From Nonomuraea helvata (GTDB lineage: Bacteria; Actinomycetota; Actinomycetes; Streptosporangiales; Streptosporangiaceae): DNA of 64,000 nt. Made by a program: the position numbers and the translations under genes. Below the pieces are notes generated by a model. It had not been told where the DNA came from. It saw only the letters and a list, made by a program, of their open reading frames with translations, and made no database searches. The DNA lies in contig NZ_BAAAXV010000002.1 of NCBI RefSeq assembly GCF_039535785.1, positions 543,287 through 607,286 on the forward strand, given 5' to 3'. Positions 55,197 to 63,874 of this stretch are shown here, one piece after another (the first letter of the stretch is position 1; every line of letters starts with the position of its first letter).

Positions 55197-58100
55197 ATGC
55201 GCCGTTCCCCCCGCGGGCCAGCCCTCGCCGCGGTCTTGTCGTTACTGGCCGGTCTGCTCGTGGCCGGTGGTGTCCTCACAGACGGGGACCCCGCGGCTGC
55301 GGCGGTCACGGACGATCCACCGGCGCAGACGGAGCGGGAGGCGCTGGACCAGGCCCACCGCGGCAAGCAACGGGTGGAGGTGCTCGCCCTGCGCTCGGAG
55401 AACCGCCAGGTGTTCGCCAACCCCGACGGCTCGTTCACCTCGGAGACCTCGGCGCTGCCCGAGCGGGTGCGCAGGAACGGCGGCTGGGCCGACGTGGACC
55501 CCACCCTGGCCTTCGCTCCCGACGGAAGTGTGAAGACCGCGGCCACCCCGCTGGAGCTGACGTTCTCGGGCGGCGGGACGGCCCCGCTGGCCCGCCTGGC
55601 GGAGGGCGGCCGCTCGGTCGAGATGAGCTGGCCGGGAAGCCTGCCGAAGCCGGTGCTCGAGGGGAGCACCGCGACGTACGGCGAGGTGCTCCCTGGTGTG
55701 GATCTGAAGGTGACCGCGTCGGTGCTCGGCTTCTCCGAGGTGCTGGTGGTCAAGAACAAGGAGGCCGCCTCCAACCCCGCACTGGGGAAGTTCGCCTTCG
55801 GCATGAGCGCGAAAGGGCTGGCGGTACGCAAGACGGCGGACGGCGGCCTGAGCGCCGTGACCGGGGCAGGGGCGGAGGCCTTCCACGCGCCCCCGCCCCG
55901 CATGTGGGACTCCTCGGGAACGAATCCCGGGCCATCGTCGCCGGTCGCCGAGCCGCGACGCGAGGCCAGGCAGGCCGTCGTGGGCGTCGACGTGGCGCGG
56001 GACCGGATCGCGCTCACCCCCGACGACAAGCTGCTGACCGGCGCCGACACGGTCTACCCCGTCTACATCGACCCGGAGTGGTCGGGATCGAAGCTGCACT
56101 GGACGTACATCGACAAGTCCTGGCCCACCACGTCGAACTGGGATTCCACCCACAGGCCGGAGGCCGGCTACTACTACGAAACCACCGGGGCCTCGGGCGT
56201 CAAGCGGTCGTTCTTCCGCATGGACTCCGACAACGTCAACGGCAAGCACATCCTGAAGGCGACGTTCCGCATCACGCAGACGTACTCGTATGGGTGCACC
56301 TCCGACCCCCAGGCCGTGCAGCTGTGGCTGACCGGGGGGATCTCCAAGTCCACGACCTGGAACCACCAGCCGTCCTGGGCCGACCACCTGGACAGCGTCG
56401 CCTCCGACGCCGGGCACGGCTCCTCCTGTCCTGACAAGGGCATCGAGTTCGACGTCACCAGCGCGATCGTCAAGGCCGCCAAGAGCGGCTGGTCGAACAC
56501 CACCTTCGGATTGCGTGACTACAACGACGACGCCAAGAGCCGGTACGGCTGGAAGGGGTTCAGCAGCTCGCCCAAGCTCGTGGTGGACTACAACACCCCG
56601 CCCGCCGCGCCGTCCGGAGTCGGCACGTACCCGGGCACGCCCTGCGCCACGGGTGCCGGCCGTCCGTCCGTGAACGCCGGGGACGCCGAGAACCCGATCA
56701 AGCTGAAGGCGAAGATCTACGACCCGGACAAGGCGAACGACGGCGTACGCGCCGAGTTCGTGATGAACCACTACAACGCCGCCACCGGCGCGTGGGAGAA
56801 CATCACCTCCTCGCTGCCTGGAGGTGGCAAGACCGCCTACAAGTACACGGCCACGGCGACCGACCACGAGATCACGCTGTCCGGTCTGGCCACCGGCGAG
56901 TCCTACTCCTACAGGGTGCGCGCCTTCGACGGCACCGACGCCAGCGCGTGGAGCGCGTGGTGCGAGTTCACGGTCGACACGGTGGACCCGGCGAAGCTCC
57001 CCAAGGTCACCTCGGCCGACTATCCGGCGGGCACCCCGGACGACTGGAAGGGCGGCGTCGGCCGGACCGGCTCGTTCACCTTCGCCCCCGGTGACGGCGA
57101 GAGCGATGTGACGCGCTTCAGGTATGCGCTCGACTCTCCCGCGCTGGCCACGGCCGCGACCCAGGTGAGCGTCCCCGCGGGGCAGACCTCGGTGACCGTG
57201 CAGGTCGCGCCGCGTCACGACTGGCTGAACACGCTGTACGTCTATCCGGTGGACAAGGCCGGCAACGTGGGCAAGACCCCCGCCGTCTACAGCTTCTACG
57301 TCAAGGCCGGTACGGACGCGATCGGGCAGTGGCACCTGGACGAGACGTCCGGCACCACCGCCGCCGACGCGGCCGCGAACCCGCACCCGGTGACGCTCGC
57401 CGGCGCCACCGGCTGGACCGGCGGCCGGGTGAACGGCGCGCTGGGCCTCGACGGCTCCACCGCCTACGGCGCCACCAGCGACCCCGTGGTGCACACCGAC
57501 CGGGGCATGTCGGTCTCCGCGTGGGTGCGCCTCACGGACAACTCGAAGAACTCCACGGTGGTGAGCCAGGTCGGGAACAGGGGTGCCGGCTTCCAGCTGT
57601 ACTACTCCTGGGGCTACAAGCGCTGGATCTTCAACAAGTACGACGCCGACAAGGACAACCCCGCGATCGCCCGAGCCTTCAGCGACGCCGAGCCGCAGGT
57701 CGGCGTCTGGACCCACCTGGTCGGCGTGTACGACGCCCCGGCCAGGCAGCTCCGCCTCTACGTGAACGGCATCCGCCAGTCCACCCCCGCCGCCTACACC
57801 TACACGCCCTGGGACGCCACCGGCCCGCTGCAGATCGGGCGCGTCAAGGCGAACGGGACGTTCCAGGAGAACTTCGCCGGTGACATCGACGAGGTGAGGG
57901 TCTGGGACCGGATCCTGTCCGACGACTCCCGTACCGTGAACGACCCGGCGCTCGGCAACGAGATCGCCGCCATGGCGAAGCAGCCCCCGGCCCAGTTCGG
58001 GCGCTGGGCGTTCGACGAGGGAACCGGCACCGCCGCGGCGGACTCCTCCGGCTACGGCAGGACCGCGACCCTCAAGGGGAACGCCGGCTGGTCGGACGAC

Positions 58101-58688
58101 GGCTTCGACGGCTCGAACGTCCTGACCCTCAACGGCACCACCGCCTACGCCTCCACCGCCTCGGCGCCGGTGCGGACCGACCACAGCTACACGGTGTCGG
58201 CCTGGGTGCGCCTGACGGGCGACGACAGCTGCACCGTGCCGGGCCAGAACATGACCATGGTCAGCCAGGACGGCGACAAGTTCAGCGGCTTCTACCTCGG
58301 CTACCGCTGGTTCCTCGACAACGGGCAGAAGGTCTACCACTGGTCGTTCGCCACGCCGAGCGAGGACGCCGGCACCGAGGTGATGACGCAGACCAAGTCG
58401 GTCGACGTGGTCGACTGCATGTCGCTGAACTCTTGGACGCACCTGGCCGGTGTGTACGACGAGGTCGCCAAGGAGCTCCGGCTGTACGTCAACGGCCAGC
58501 TCGCCGACACGCGGCCCTTCGCGACGGCCTGGCACGCCGGCGGCCCGCTCGAGATCGGCCGCGCTAAGTACAAGGGCGAGGTCGTCGACTACTTCACCGG
58601 CGACGTGGACGACGTCCGGACCTACACCGGAACCCTCACCGACCGTCAGATCCTCAACCTCGCCATGGGCCAGGCGCTGGACGGCTGA
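55197..58688 (+). CDS. Large secreted DNRLRE/LamG-domain protein
   Basis: Secreted protein of 1163 aa. A signal peptide (residues 1-38) is followed by a beta-rich region. A DNRLRE domain spans about residues 295-475 (WTYIDKSWPTTSNW, RSFFRMD, TTWNHQPSW, FGLRDYNDDAKSRYGW). Next come a fibronectin-like region (about 480-700) and two LamG/concanavalin-type domains (GQWHLDETSGTTAAD ... and FGRWAFDEGTGTAAAD ..., each with SVSAWVRLT). It probably binds surface polymers. It lies 52 bp upstream of the RHS-type gene in one operon, the arrangement usual for actinobacterial RHS/YD polymorphic systems. The AT-rich stretch 54951-55196 holds its promoter. Confidence 0.9.
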   Translation: MRRSPRGPALAAVLSLLAGLLVAGGVLTDGDPAAAAVTDDPPAQTEREALDQAHRGKQRVEVLALRSENRQVFANPDGSFTSETSALPERVRRNGGWADVDPTLAFAPDGSVKTAATPLELTFSGGGTAPLARLAEGGRSVEMSWPGSLPKPVLEGSTATYGEVLPGVDLKVTASVLGFSEVLVVKNKEAASNPALGKFAFGMSAKGLAVRKTADGGLSAVTGAGAEAFHAPPPRMWDSSGTNPGPSSPVAEPRREARQAVVGVDVARDRIALTPDDKLLTGADTVYPVYIDPEWSGSKLHWTYIDKSWPTTSNWDSTHRPEAGYYYETTGASGVKRSFFRMDSDNVNGKHILKATFRITQTYSYGCTSDPQAVQLWLTGGISKSTTWNHQPSWADHLDSVASDAGHGSSCPDKGIEFDVTSAIVKAAKSGWSNTTFGLRDYNDDAKSRYGWKGFSSSPKLVVDYNTPPAAPSGVGTYPGTPCATGAGRPSVNAGDAENPIKLKAKIYDPDKANDGVRAEFVMNHYNAATGAWENITSSLPGGGKTAYKYTATATDHEITLSGLATGESYSYRVRAFDGTDASAWSAWCEFTVDTVDPAKLPKVTSADYPAGTPDDWKGGVGRTGSFTFAPGDGESDVTRFRYALDSPALATAATQVSVPAGQTSVTVQVAPRHDWLNTLYVYPVDKAGNVGKTPAVYSFYVKAGTDAIGQWHLDETSGTTAADAAANPHPVTLAGATGWTGGRVNGALGLDGSTAYGATSDPVVHTDRGMSVSAWVRLTDNSKNSTVVSQVGNRGAGFQLYYSWGYKRWIFNKYDADKDNPAIARAFSDAEPQVGVWTHLVGVYDAPARQLRLYVNGIRQSTPAAYTYTPWDATGPLQIGRVKANGTFQENFAGDIDEVRVWDRILSDDSRTVNDPALGNEIAAMAKQPPAQFGRWAFDEGTGTAAADSSGYGRTATLKGNAGWSDDGFDGSNVLTLNGTTAYASTASAPVRTDHSYTVSAWVRLTGDDSCTVPGQNMTMVSQDGDKFSGFYLGYRWFLDNGQKVYHWSFATPSEDAGTEVMTQTKSVDVVDCMSLNSWTHLAGVYDEVAKELRLYVNGQLADTRPFATAWHAGGPLEIGRAKYKGEVVDYFTGDVDDVRTYTGTLTDRQILNLAMGQALDG

Positions 58689-58740
58689 CCACGGCCCGCT
58701 CCCACCCCCCCTTCACCGACGTTCATCCCGGAGGTAAGTC

Positions 58741-61700
58741 GTGCTCGCTTCATGGCGAGGCTGGGTTCGGGTCGCCGGACTGCTGGCGGTCGTGGTGCCC
58801 GCCACGCTGGCCGTCCGGCTGCCGGAGGCGCAGGCCGCCGGCGACCCCGCATGGCACAAGGCTCAGGCTCAGCACCCGGTGCCCGGTCACCCGAGCAGGG
58901 CCCGTCCCGCCCCGTCTGATCCGGGGGCGAAGTTCGACCTCAAGGGCGCCCCCGCCGTGACCTGGCCGCAGCCGGGTACGGCGATGGCGCGTACGGCCGG
59001 GACCGGCTCCACCGGCGACAGGTCCGTCGCGGGGCGGGCGGCGAAGGCACGGGCGGGAGACCTGCCCGTCTGGGTCGGCCCGCCGTCGTCCGCCTCGGAC
59101 AAGGCGGCCACCCCCCGGAAGCCGTCCTCCGCGGCGGTGGTGCCGGACGTCCAGGTCCGGGTGCTGGACGCCCGAACGGCCGACCGGTCGCGCATCACCG
59201 GGCTCGGTATCCAGCTGACCCCCCAGGGCACGTCGGGCGGCTCCGCGCGCCGCGCGGCGGTCGAGGTGGACTATTCGGGCTTCCGGTACGCCTACGGCGG
59301 CGACTGGGCGTCCCGCCTGCGCCTGGTCCAGCTCCCGGCGTGCGCGGCCACCACGCCCGACCTGCCGCAATGCCAGACCCGGACCCCGCTGCCCACCGGC
59401 AACGACGTCAAGGCCGGCCGGCTGACCGCCGACATCGACCTCGCCGCCGCCGGCGCGACCACCCTGGCGGCCGAGGCGGCGCCGTCGGGCTCGGCGGGCT
59501 CCTACGAGGCGACCTCCCTGTCGCCGTCCGCCACCTGGAACGTGAGCAACCAGAGCGGCGCGTTCTCCTGGTCGTACCCCCTGCGGCTGCCGCCGACCCC
59601 GGGCGGGCCGACCCCCAACATCGGTTTCGTCTACTCCTCGGGCAACGTCGACGGCCGCACCGTCGCCACCAACAACCAGGCCTCCTGGATCGGCGAGGGC
59701 TTCGACTACTGGCCCGGCTTCATCGAGCGCCGCTACAAGCAGTGCGCCGACGACGACGTGAAGCCCAAGCGCAACGACCAGTGCTGGCGCTACAGCAACG
59801 CCACCATGTCACTCAACGGCCAGGCCACCGAGCTGGTCCTCGACGACGCGACCGGCACGTGGCAGCCCAAGGAGGACGACGGCACCAAGGTCGAGAAGCT
59901 CTCCGGCGCCGACAACGGCGACAACGACGGCGAGTACTGGCGGATCACCACCCCCGACGGCACGCAGTACTACTTCGGGCAGAACCACCTGCCCGGCTGG
60001 AGCAGCGGCAAGGCGGAGACCAACTCCACGTGGACCGTCCCGGTCTTCGGCAACGACTCCGGTGAGCCCTGCCACAAGGACACCTTCTCCGACTCCTGGT
60101 GCCAGCAGGCCTGGCGGTGGAACCTCGACTACGTCGTGGACCCGCACGGCACGGTCAGCACGTTCTGGTACGGCAAGGAGACCAACTACTACCGCCGCGA
60201 CGTCACCACCCTGACCGACGGCGTGCCGAACGGCACTCCGACGGTGTACGACCGGGGCGGCTACCTCAAGCGCATCGACTACGGCCAGCGCTCGGAGGCG
60301 ATCTTCTCCTCCTCCGCGCCCGCGCGGGTCGTGTTCGACAGCAAGGAGCGCTGCGACCCGACCTCGAGCTTCGACTGCGCCGAGAGCAAGTTCACCAAGG
60401 ACAACGCGAAGTACTGGCCCGATGTCCCCTACGACCAGAACTGCGACTCCGGCGAGAAGTGCATCGACAAGTACTCGCCGACCTTCTGGACGCGCAAGCG
60501 GCTCGCCGCCGTGACCACCCAGGTTCTGGTGTCGGGCAGCACGTACAAGGACGTCGACACCTGGACGCTCCAGCAGAAGATGCGCGATCCCGGCGACGGC
60601 ACCGCGGCGACGGTCTGGCTCGAGGGCATCCAGCACTCCGGCAAGGTCGGCGCCACGGCGGAGCTGCCGTCCGTGCGCTTCGCGGGCATCCAGAAGCCCA
60701 ACCGGGTCGACGCCCTGGAAGGGCGCCCGCCGCTCACCAAGTGGCGCGTCTCCGCCATCGACAACGAGACGGGCGGCTCCCTGTCGATCGCCTACTCCGA
60801 CCCGGACTGCAAGGCCGGCGACACCCCCGAGCCGGACTCGAACACCCGCCGCTGTTACCCGCAGTACTGGTCACCCGAGGGCGCCACGTCGCCCAAGCTC
60901 GACTGGTTCCACAAGTACGTGGTCACGCAGGTGCGCGCCATAGACCGCACGGGCGGCGCGCCCGACGAGGTGACCGGCTACGAGTACCTCGGCGGCGGCG
61001 CCTGGCACCACGATGACGACGACGGGCTGACCAAGGAGAAGTACAAGACCTGGTCGCAGTGGCGCGGCTACGGCAAGGTGCGGGTCGTCCACGGTGAGGC
61101 CCCCGAGCAGCGCTCGCAGTCGGAGTACACCTACTTCCGCGGCATGGACGGCGACGAGAAGTCCGGCGGCGGCACGAAGGACGTCCAGGTCACCGCCTCC
61201 GAAGGCCCGCCGGTGCCCGACGCCGAGCCCCTGCAGGGACGCGTCCTGGAGGAGATCCACTACGACGGGCCCGGCGGAGCCGCCATGAGCGGCGCCATCA
61301 CCGGCTACTGGACCAAGCAGACCGCCAAGCGGGTCCGTTCCTGGGGCACGACCACCGCCCACCTCGTCGAGGTCGACAAGGTGCGCAGCCGCACCGCGCT
61401 GGCCTCCGGCGGCTGGCGGTACACCACGACCGACACCGACTACAACGCCGACGGCCTGCCCACACAGGTCAACGACCTGGGCGACGAGTCGACCGCGAGC
61501 GACGACCAGTGCACCCGCACCGAGTACGCCCGCAACGCCGCCAAGTGGATGATCTCGTACGTCTCGCGTGTCGAGACGGTCACCAGGTCCTGCGCGGTCA
61601 CGCCCGCCCGGCCGGACGACGTGGCCTCCGACGTGCGCAAGTACTACGACAATCAGGCCTACGGCGCCGCGCCCACCAGGGGCGACGTCACCAAGACCGA

Positions 61701-62268
61701 GAAGCTCGGCTCATGGAGCGGCGGCCCGCGGTACGTCACCGTCGGCACCACCACCTTCGACGTGTACGGCAGGCCGCAGGTCGTCACCGACGCCTCGGGC
61801 GGCAAGACCACCACCACGTACACCCCGGCGACCGGCCCGGTCACCGGCACCGAGGTCACCAACGCGGCGGGCCACGTCACCAAGACCGAGGTGGAGCCCG
61901 CGTGGGGCGTCCCGACGGCCACCATCGACGTCAACCAGAAGCGCACCGACCTGACCTACGACCCTCTCGGCCGACTCACCGGAGTCTGGCTGCCGGGACA
62001 CGCCAAGTCGACGTACCCGTCCGCCCCGAACATCCTCCCTGCTGCTCGATTTGCACGCATCCCTTGTGCGGTCGGGGATCCGCTCCGTCCTGGGGCGCTG
62101 AGGGGGCTTCGGGCCGGGAGGTGGAGGAGCACTTCAGGCCCGCCGGGTGTTACGTTGAATTGCAGTAGCCAGTCAGCAGAAGCGACGAGCCAAATAGCTG
62201 TGCCGGGTGACCGGTCAGGAATACGGAGCAGCCCGTGTTGCAGATGGAGGTCGTGGGCGTTCGCGTAG
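58741..62268 (+). CDS. RHS/YD-repeat secreted protein, C-terminally truncated
   Basis: GTG 58741 (GGAGG upstream) starts a signal peptide and the N-terminal half of a very large RHS/YD protein. The SpvB-like/TcdB-like entry region contains FSWSYPLRLPPTPGGPTPNIGFVYSSGNVDG and WIGEGFDYWPGFIERRY, and the first YD-type units follow (TTFDVYGRPQVVTDASG, DLTYDPLGRLTGVWLPG). Recognisable sequence ends near 62030 (STYPSAPN); the last 79 codons are read out of unrelated DNA. The remaining YD repeats, the RHS core ending in the DPxG cleavage motif, the variable toxin tip and any immunity gene are missing. The protein is likely non-functional as a toxin carrier. Confidence 0.85.
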   Translation: MLASWRGWVRVAGLLAVVVPATLAVRLPEAQAAGDPAWHKAQAQHPVPGHPSRARPAPSDPGAKFDLKGAPAVTWPQPGTAMARTAGTGSTGDRSVAGRAAKARAGDLPVWVGPPSSASDKAATPRKPSSAAVVPDVQVRVLDARTADRSRITGLGIQLTPQGTSGGSARRAAVEVDYSGFRYAYGGDWASRLRLVQLPACAATTPDLPQCQTRTPLPTGNDVKAGRLTADIDLAAAGATTLAAEAAPSGSAGSYEATSLSPSATWNVSNQSGAFSWSYPLRLPPTPGGPTPNIGFVYSSGNVDGRTVATNNQASWIGEGFDYWPGFIERRYKQCADDDVKPKRNDQCWRYSNATMSLNGQATELVLDDATGTWQPKEDDGTKVEKLSGADNGDNDGEYWRITTPDGTQYYFGQNHLPGWSSGKAETNSTWTVPVFGNDSGEPCHKDTFSDSWCQQAWRWNLDYVVDPHGTVSTFWYGKETNYYRRDVTTLTDGVPNGTPTVYDRGGYLKRIDYGQRSEAIFSSSAPARVVFDSKERCDPTSSFDCAESKFTKDNAKYWPDVPYDQNCDSGEKCIDKYSPTFWTRKRLAAVTTQVLVSGSTYKDVDTWTLQQKMRDPGDGTAATVWLEGIQHSGKVGATAELPSVRFAGIQKPNRVDALEGRPPLTKWRVSAIDNETGGSLSIAYSDPDCKAGDTPEPDSNTRRCYPQYWSPEGATSPKLDWFHKYVVTQVRAIDRTGGAPDEVTGYEYLGGGAWHHDDDDGLTKEKYKTWSQWRGYGKVRVVHGEAPEQRSQSEYTYFRGMDGDEKSGGGTKDVQVTASEGPPVPDAEPLQGRVLEEIHYDGPGGAAMSGAITGYWTKQTAKRVRSWGTTTAHLVEVDKVRSRTALASGGWRYTTTDTDYNADGLPTQVNDLGDESTASDDQCTRTEYARNAAKWMISYVSRVETVTRSCAVTPARPDDVASDVRKYYDNQAYGAAPTRGDVTKTEKLGSWSGGPRYVTVGTTTFDVYGRPQVVTDASGGKTTTTYTPATGPVTGTEVTNAAGHVTKTEVEPAWGVPTATIDVNQKRTDLTYDPLGRLTGVWLPGHAKSTYPSAPNILPAARFARIPCAVGDPLRPGALRGLRAGRWRSTSGPPGVTLNCSSQSAEATSQIAVPGDRSGIRSSPCCRWRSWAFA
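62033..62101 (+). pseudogene. Probable 3' end of ftsR (MerR-like) after the rearrangement point
   Basis: In a frame different from the RHS gene, the sequence reads SSLLLDLHASLVRSGIRSVLGR and then TGA at 62099-62101. In actinobacteria the gene immediately before the bifunctional nuclease gene is the MerR-like ftsR, whose product ends in a similar helix. This would be its last 20 or so codons, cut by the event that truncated the RHS gene. The assignment rests on position and a short match. Confidence 0.4.
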
Positions 62269-62705
62269 AAATGCCCACAAATCAGCCGATCGTCTTGCTC
62301 AAGGAGGCACACGGGGAGCGGTTCCTTCCTATATGGATTGGCATGACCGAGGCGACAGCCATCGCCCTGGCCCAAGCGGAGGAGCCCCCCGCCGCGGCCG
62401 CTCACCCACGACCTCTTCCGAGACGTGCTGAGCGCTCTGGGTGTAGGCCTGCGAGCGGTCAACATCGTCGCCCTGCGCGACGGCATCTTCTTCGCCGACC
62501 TGGTGTTCTCCAACGGCGTGGAGGTGAGCGCGCGGCCGTCCGACTCGATCGCGCTCGCCCTGCGCACCGGAGCGCGCATCTTCGCCAGCGAGGAGGTCGT
62601 CCAGGAGGCCGGTGTCATCATCCCGACGACCAGGAAGACGAGGTGGAGAAGTTCAGGGAGTTCCTTGACACGATCACGCCCGAAGACTTCGGCAGGGCGG
62701 GGTAG
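62235..62705 (+). CDS. Bifunctional nuclease (BFN/DUF151) with two compensating frameshifts
   Basis: BFN-domain protein of 156 aa normally encoded between two merR genes. From GTG 62235 it reads correctly (MEVVGVRVEMPTNQPIVLLKEA ... TEATAIALAQ) until a C6 run at 62385-62390. The conserved middle (RPLTHDLFRDVLSALGVGLRAVNIVALRDG ... EEVVQEAGVIIP) then lies in the +1 frame. From about 62626 the end (DEVEKFREFLDTITPEDFGRAG) is back in the first frame. One extra C and one missing G explain both shifts. As written, about 80 central residues are scrambled, so the protein would be dead. Confidence 0.85.
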   Translation: MLQMEVVGVRVEMPTNQPIVLLKEAHGERFLPIWIGMTEATAIALAQAEEPPAAAAHPRPLPRRAERSGCRPASGQHRRPARRHLLRRPGVLQRRGGERAAVRLDRARPAHRSAHLRQRGGRPGGRCHHPDDQEDEVEKFREFLDTITPEDFGRAG

Positions 62706-62852
62706 GTATTTCGGTGCATTTACGCTTCACGACGCGCCGAGCCGGATCGTTGACTGAGCATGGTCACGGTCCTACGGTGCAAGTGAAACCCGTGGTCGCC
62801 CTTTACGAACCCCCAGATCAGACCACGGGATGAGAGAAAGCCGGAGGTCCGC

Positions 62853-63491
62853 GTGGCGGTCAGCAGCGGCGAGGGAAAGACGGCCGGCCAGGAAGATCCG
62901 GTACGGCGCGAGAGTGCGCGGCAGCGTGCCGGGGAGCAGGGTCTGCTCTTCGACGAGCAGCCGACGGCGCTGCCGGCAGACATCGGATACCGCGGGCCGA
63001 CGGCCTGCGCCGCGGCCGGCATCACCTACAGGCAGCTCGACTACTGGGCGCGCACGGGCCTCGTGGAGCCCACGATAAGAGCCGCGCAGGGCTCTGGCTC
63101 CCAGCGGCTCTACAGCTTCCGCGACATCCTGGTGCTCAAAGTCGTCAAGCGGCTCCTCGACACCGGGGTCTCGCTCCAGCAGATCCGCACGGCCGTGCAG
63201 CACCTGCGTGACCGCGGGGTGGCCGACCTCGCGCAGATCACGCTGATGAGCGACGGCGTCAGCGTCTACGAGTGCACCTCGGCCGACGAGGTGATCGACC
63301 TGCTCCAGGGCGGCCAGGGCGTGTTCGGCATCGCGCTCGGCCGGGTCTGGCGCGAGGTCGAGGGCTCCTCGCGGAGCTGCCGGGGGAACGGGCAGCGGTC
63401 GAGGACAGCGTCCCGGCCGACCACCCCGCTGACGAACTCGCCCGCCGCCGCCGCGCCCGGCGCATGGGCTGATCACACGCCCCGTGCCTGA
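62853..63491 (+). CDS. MerR-family regulator with late frameshift
   Basis: MerR-like protein of the Rv1830 type, conserved upstream of gcvP. It has the HTH GYRGPTACAAAGITYRQLDYWARTGLVEP and a dimer region VVKRLLDTGVSLQQIRTAVQHLRDRG. GTG 62853 has GGAGG. Up to VWREVEG (about 63363) the frame is normal. It then reads SSRSCRGNG..., whereas the expected tail LAELPGERAAVEDSVPADHP with end ELARRRRARRMG lies in the next frame, stopping at 63472. One missing C near 63368-63374 explains it. The DNA-binding part is unaffected. Confidence 0.88.
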   Translation: MAVSSGEGKTAGQEDPVRRESARQRAGEQGLLFDEQPTALPADIGYRGPTACAAAGITYRQLDYWARTGLVEPTIRAAQGSGSQRLYSFRDILVLKVVKRLLDTGVSLQQIRTAVQHLRDRGVADLAQITLMSDGVSVYECTSADEVIDLLQGGQGVFGIALGRVWREVEGSSRSCRGNGQRSRTASRPTTPLTNSPAAAAPGAWADHTPRA

Positions 63492-63616
63492 GTGGCCCGC
63501 CGCCGCTTGTGGTGGGCCCGGGGAACATACCGGGAAAGTTCTGATTGCTCTGTTCGTGGAAATTCGCCCGTAACGGATAGGGTTGTAACCTAGGACAGCA
63601 AGGCTGACGACCCCGT

Positions 63617-63815
63617 GCGGGAGAGTCCCTGGGATCCATGGGTCCCCGGGCGCCGAAGGAGCAACCCTCCCCGGAATCTCTCAGGCACCCCGTACCGCTC
63701 GGGCGAGGCAACTCTGGAAAGCAGGCGCACCCGCCAGGCGCGTCTCACCGACGTGCAAGCCCCGTTACCGGGGTGAAGCTCTCAGGTCGCGGTCCCGCCG
63801 CGCTGACAGAGGGGG
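63617..63815 (+). promoter_or_regulatory. Tandem glycine riboswitch
   Basis: Two glycine aptamers in series before gcvP. Aptamer 1 (about 63617-63692) contains GGGAGAGTCCC, GGGCGCCGAAGGAGCAA and GGAATCTCTCAGGCACC. Aptamer 2 (about 63705-63815) contains GCAACTCTGGAAAGCAGGCG, CTCACCGACGTGCAAGCCC, GGTGAAGCTCTCAGGT and GACAGAGGGGGA. Both conserved cores and the short linker are intact. Cooperative glycine binding is expected to switch on the glycine cleavage gene downstream. Confidence 0.92.
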
Positions 63816-63874
63816 AGATCCGGCACTCGCCCGCGCCCTGGCGCCGGTCTCCATAGCCTCGGGAGGCACTTTCC

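Noticed and set aside
55242..58535. A 1097-codon minus-strand open frame opposite the DNRLRE/LamG gene
   Set aside because: Shadow frame without motifs. The plus strand has a signal peptide, domains and operon logic.
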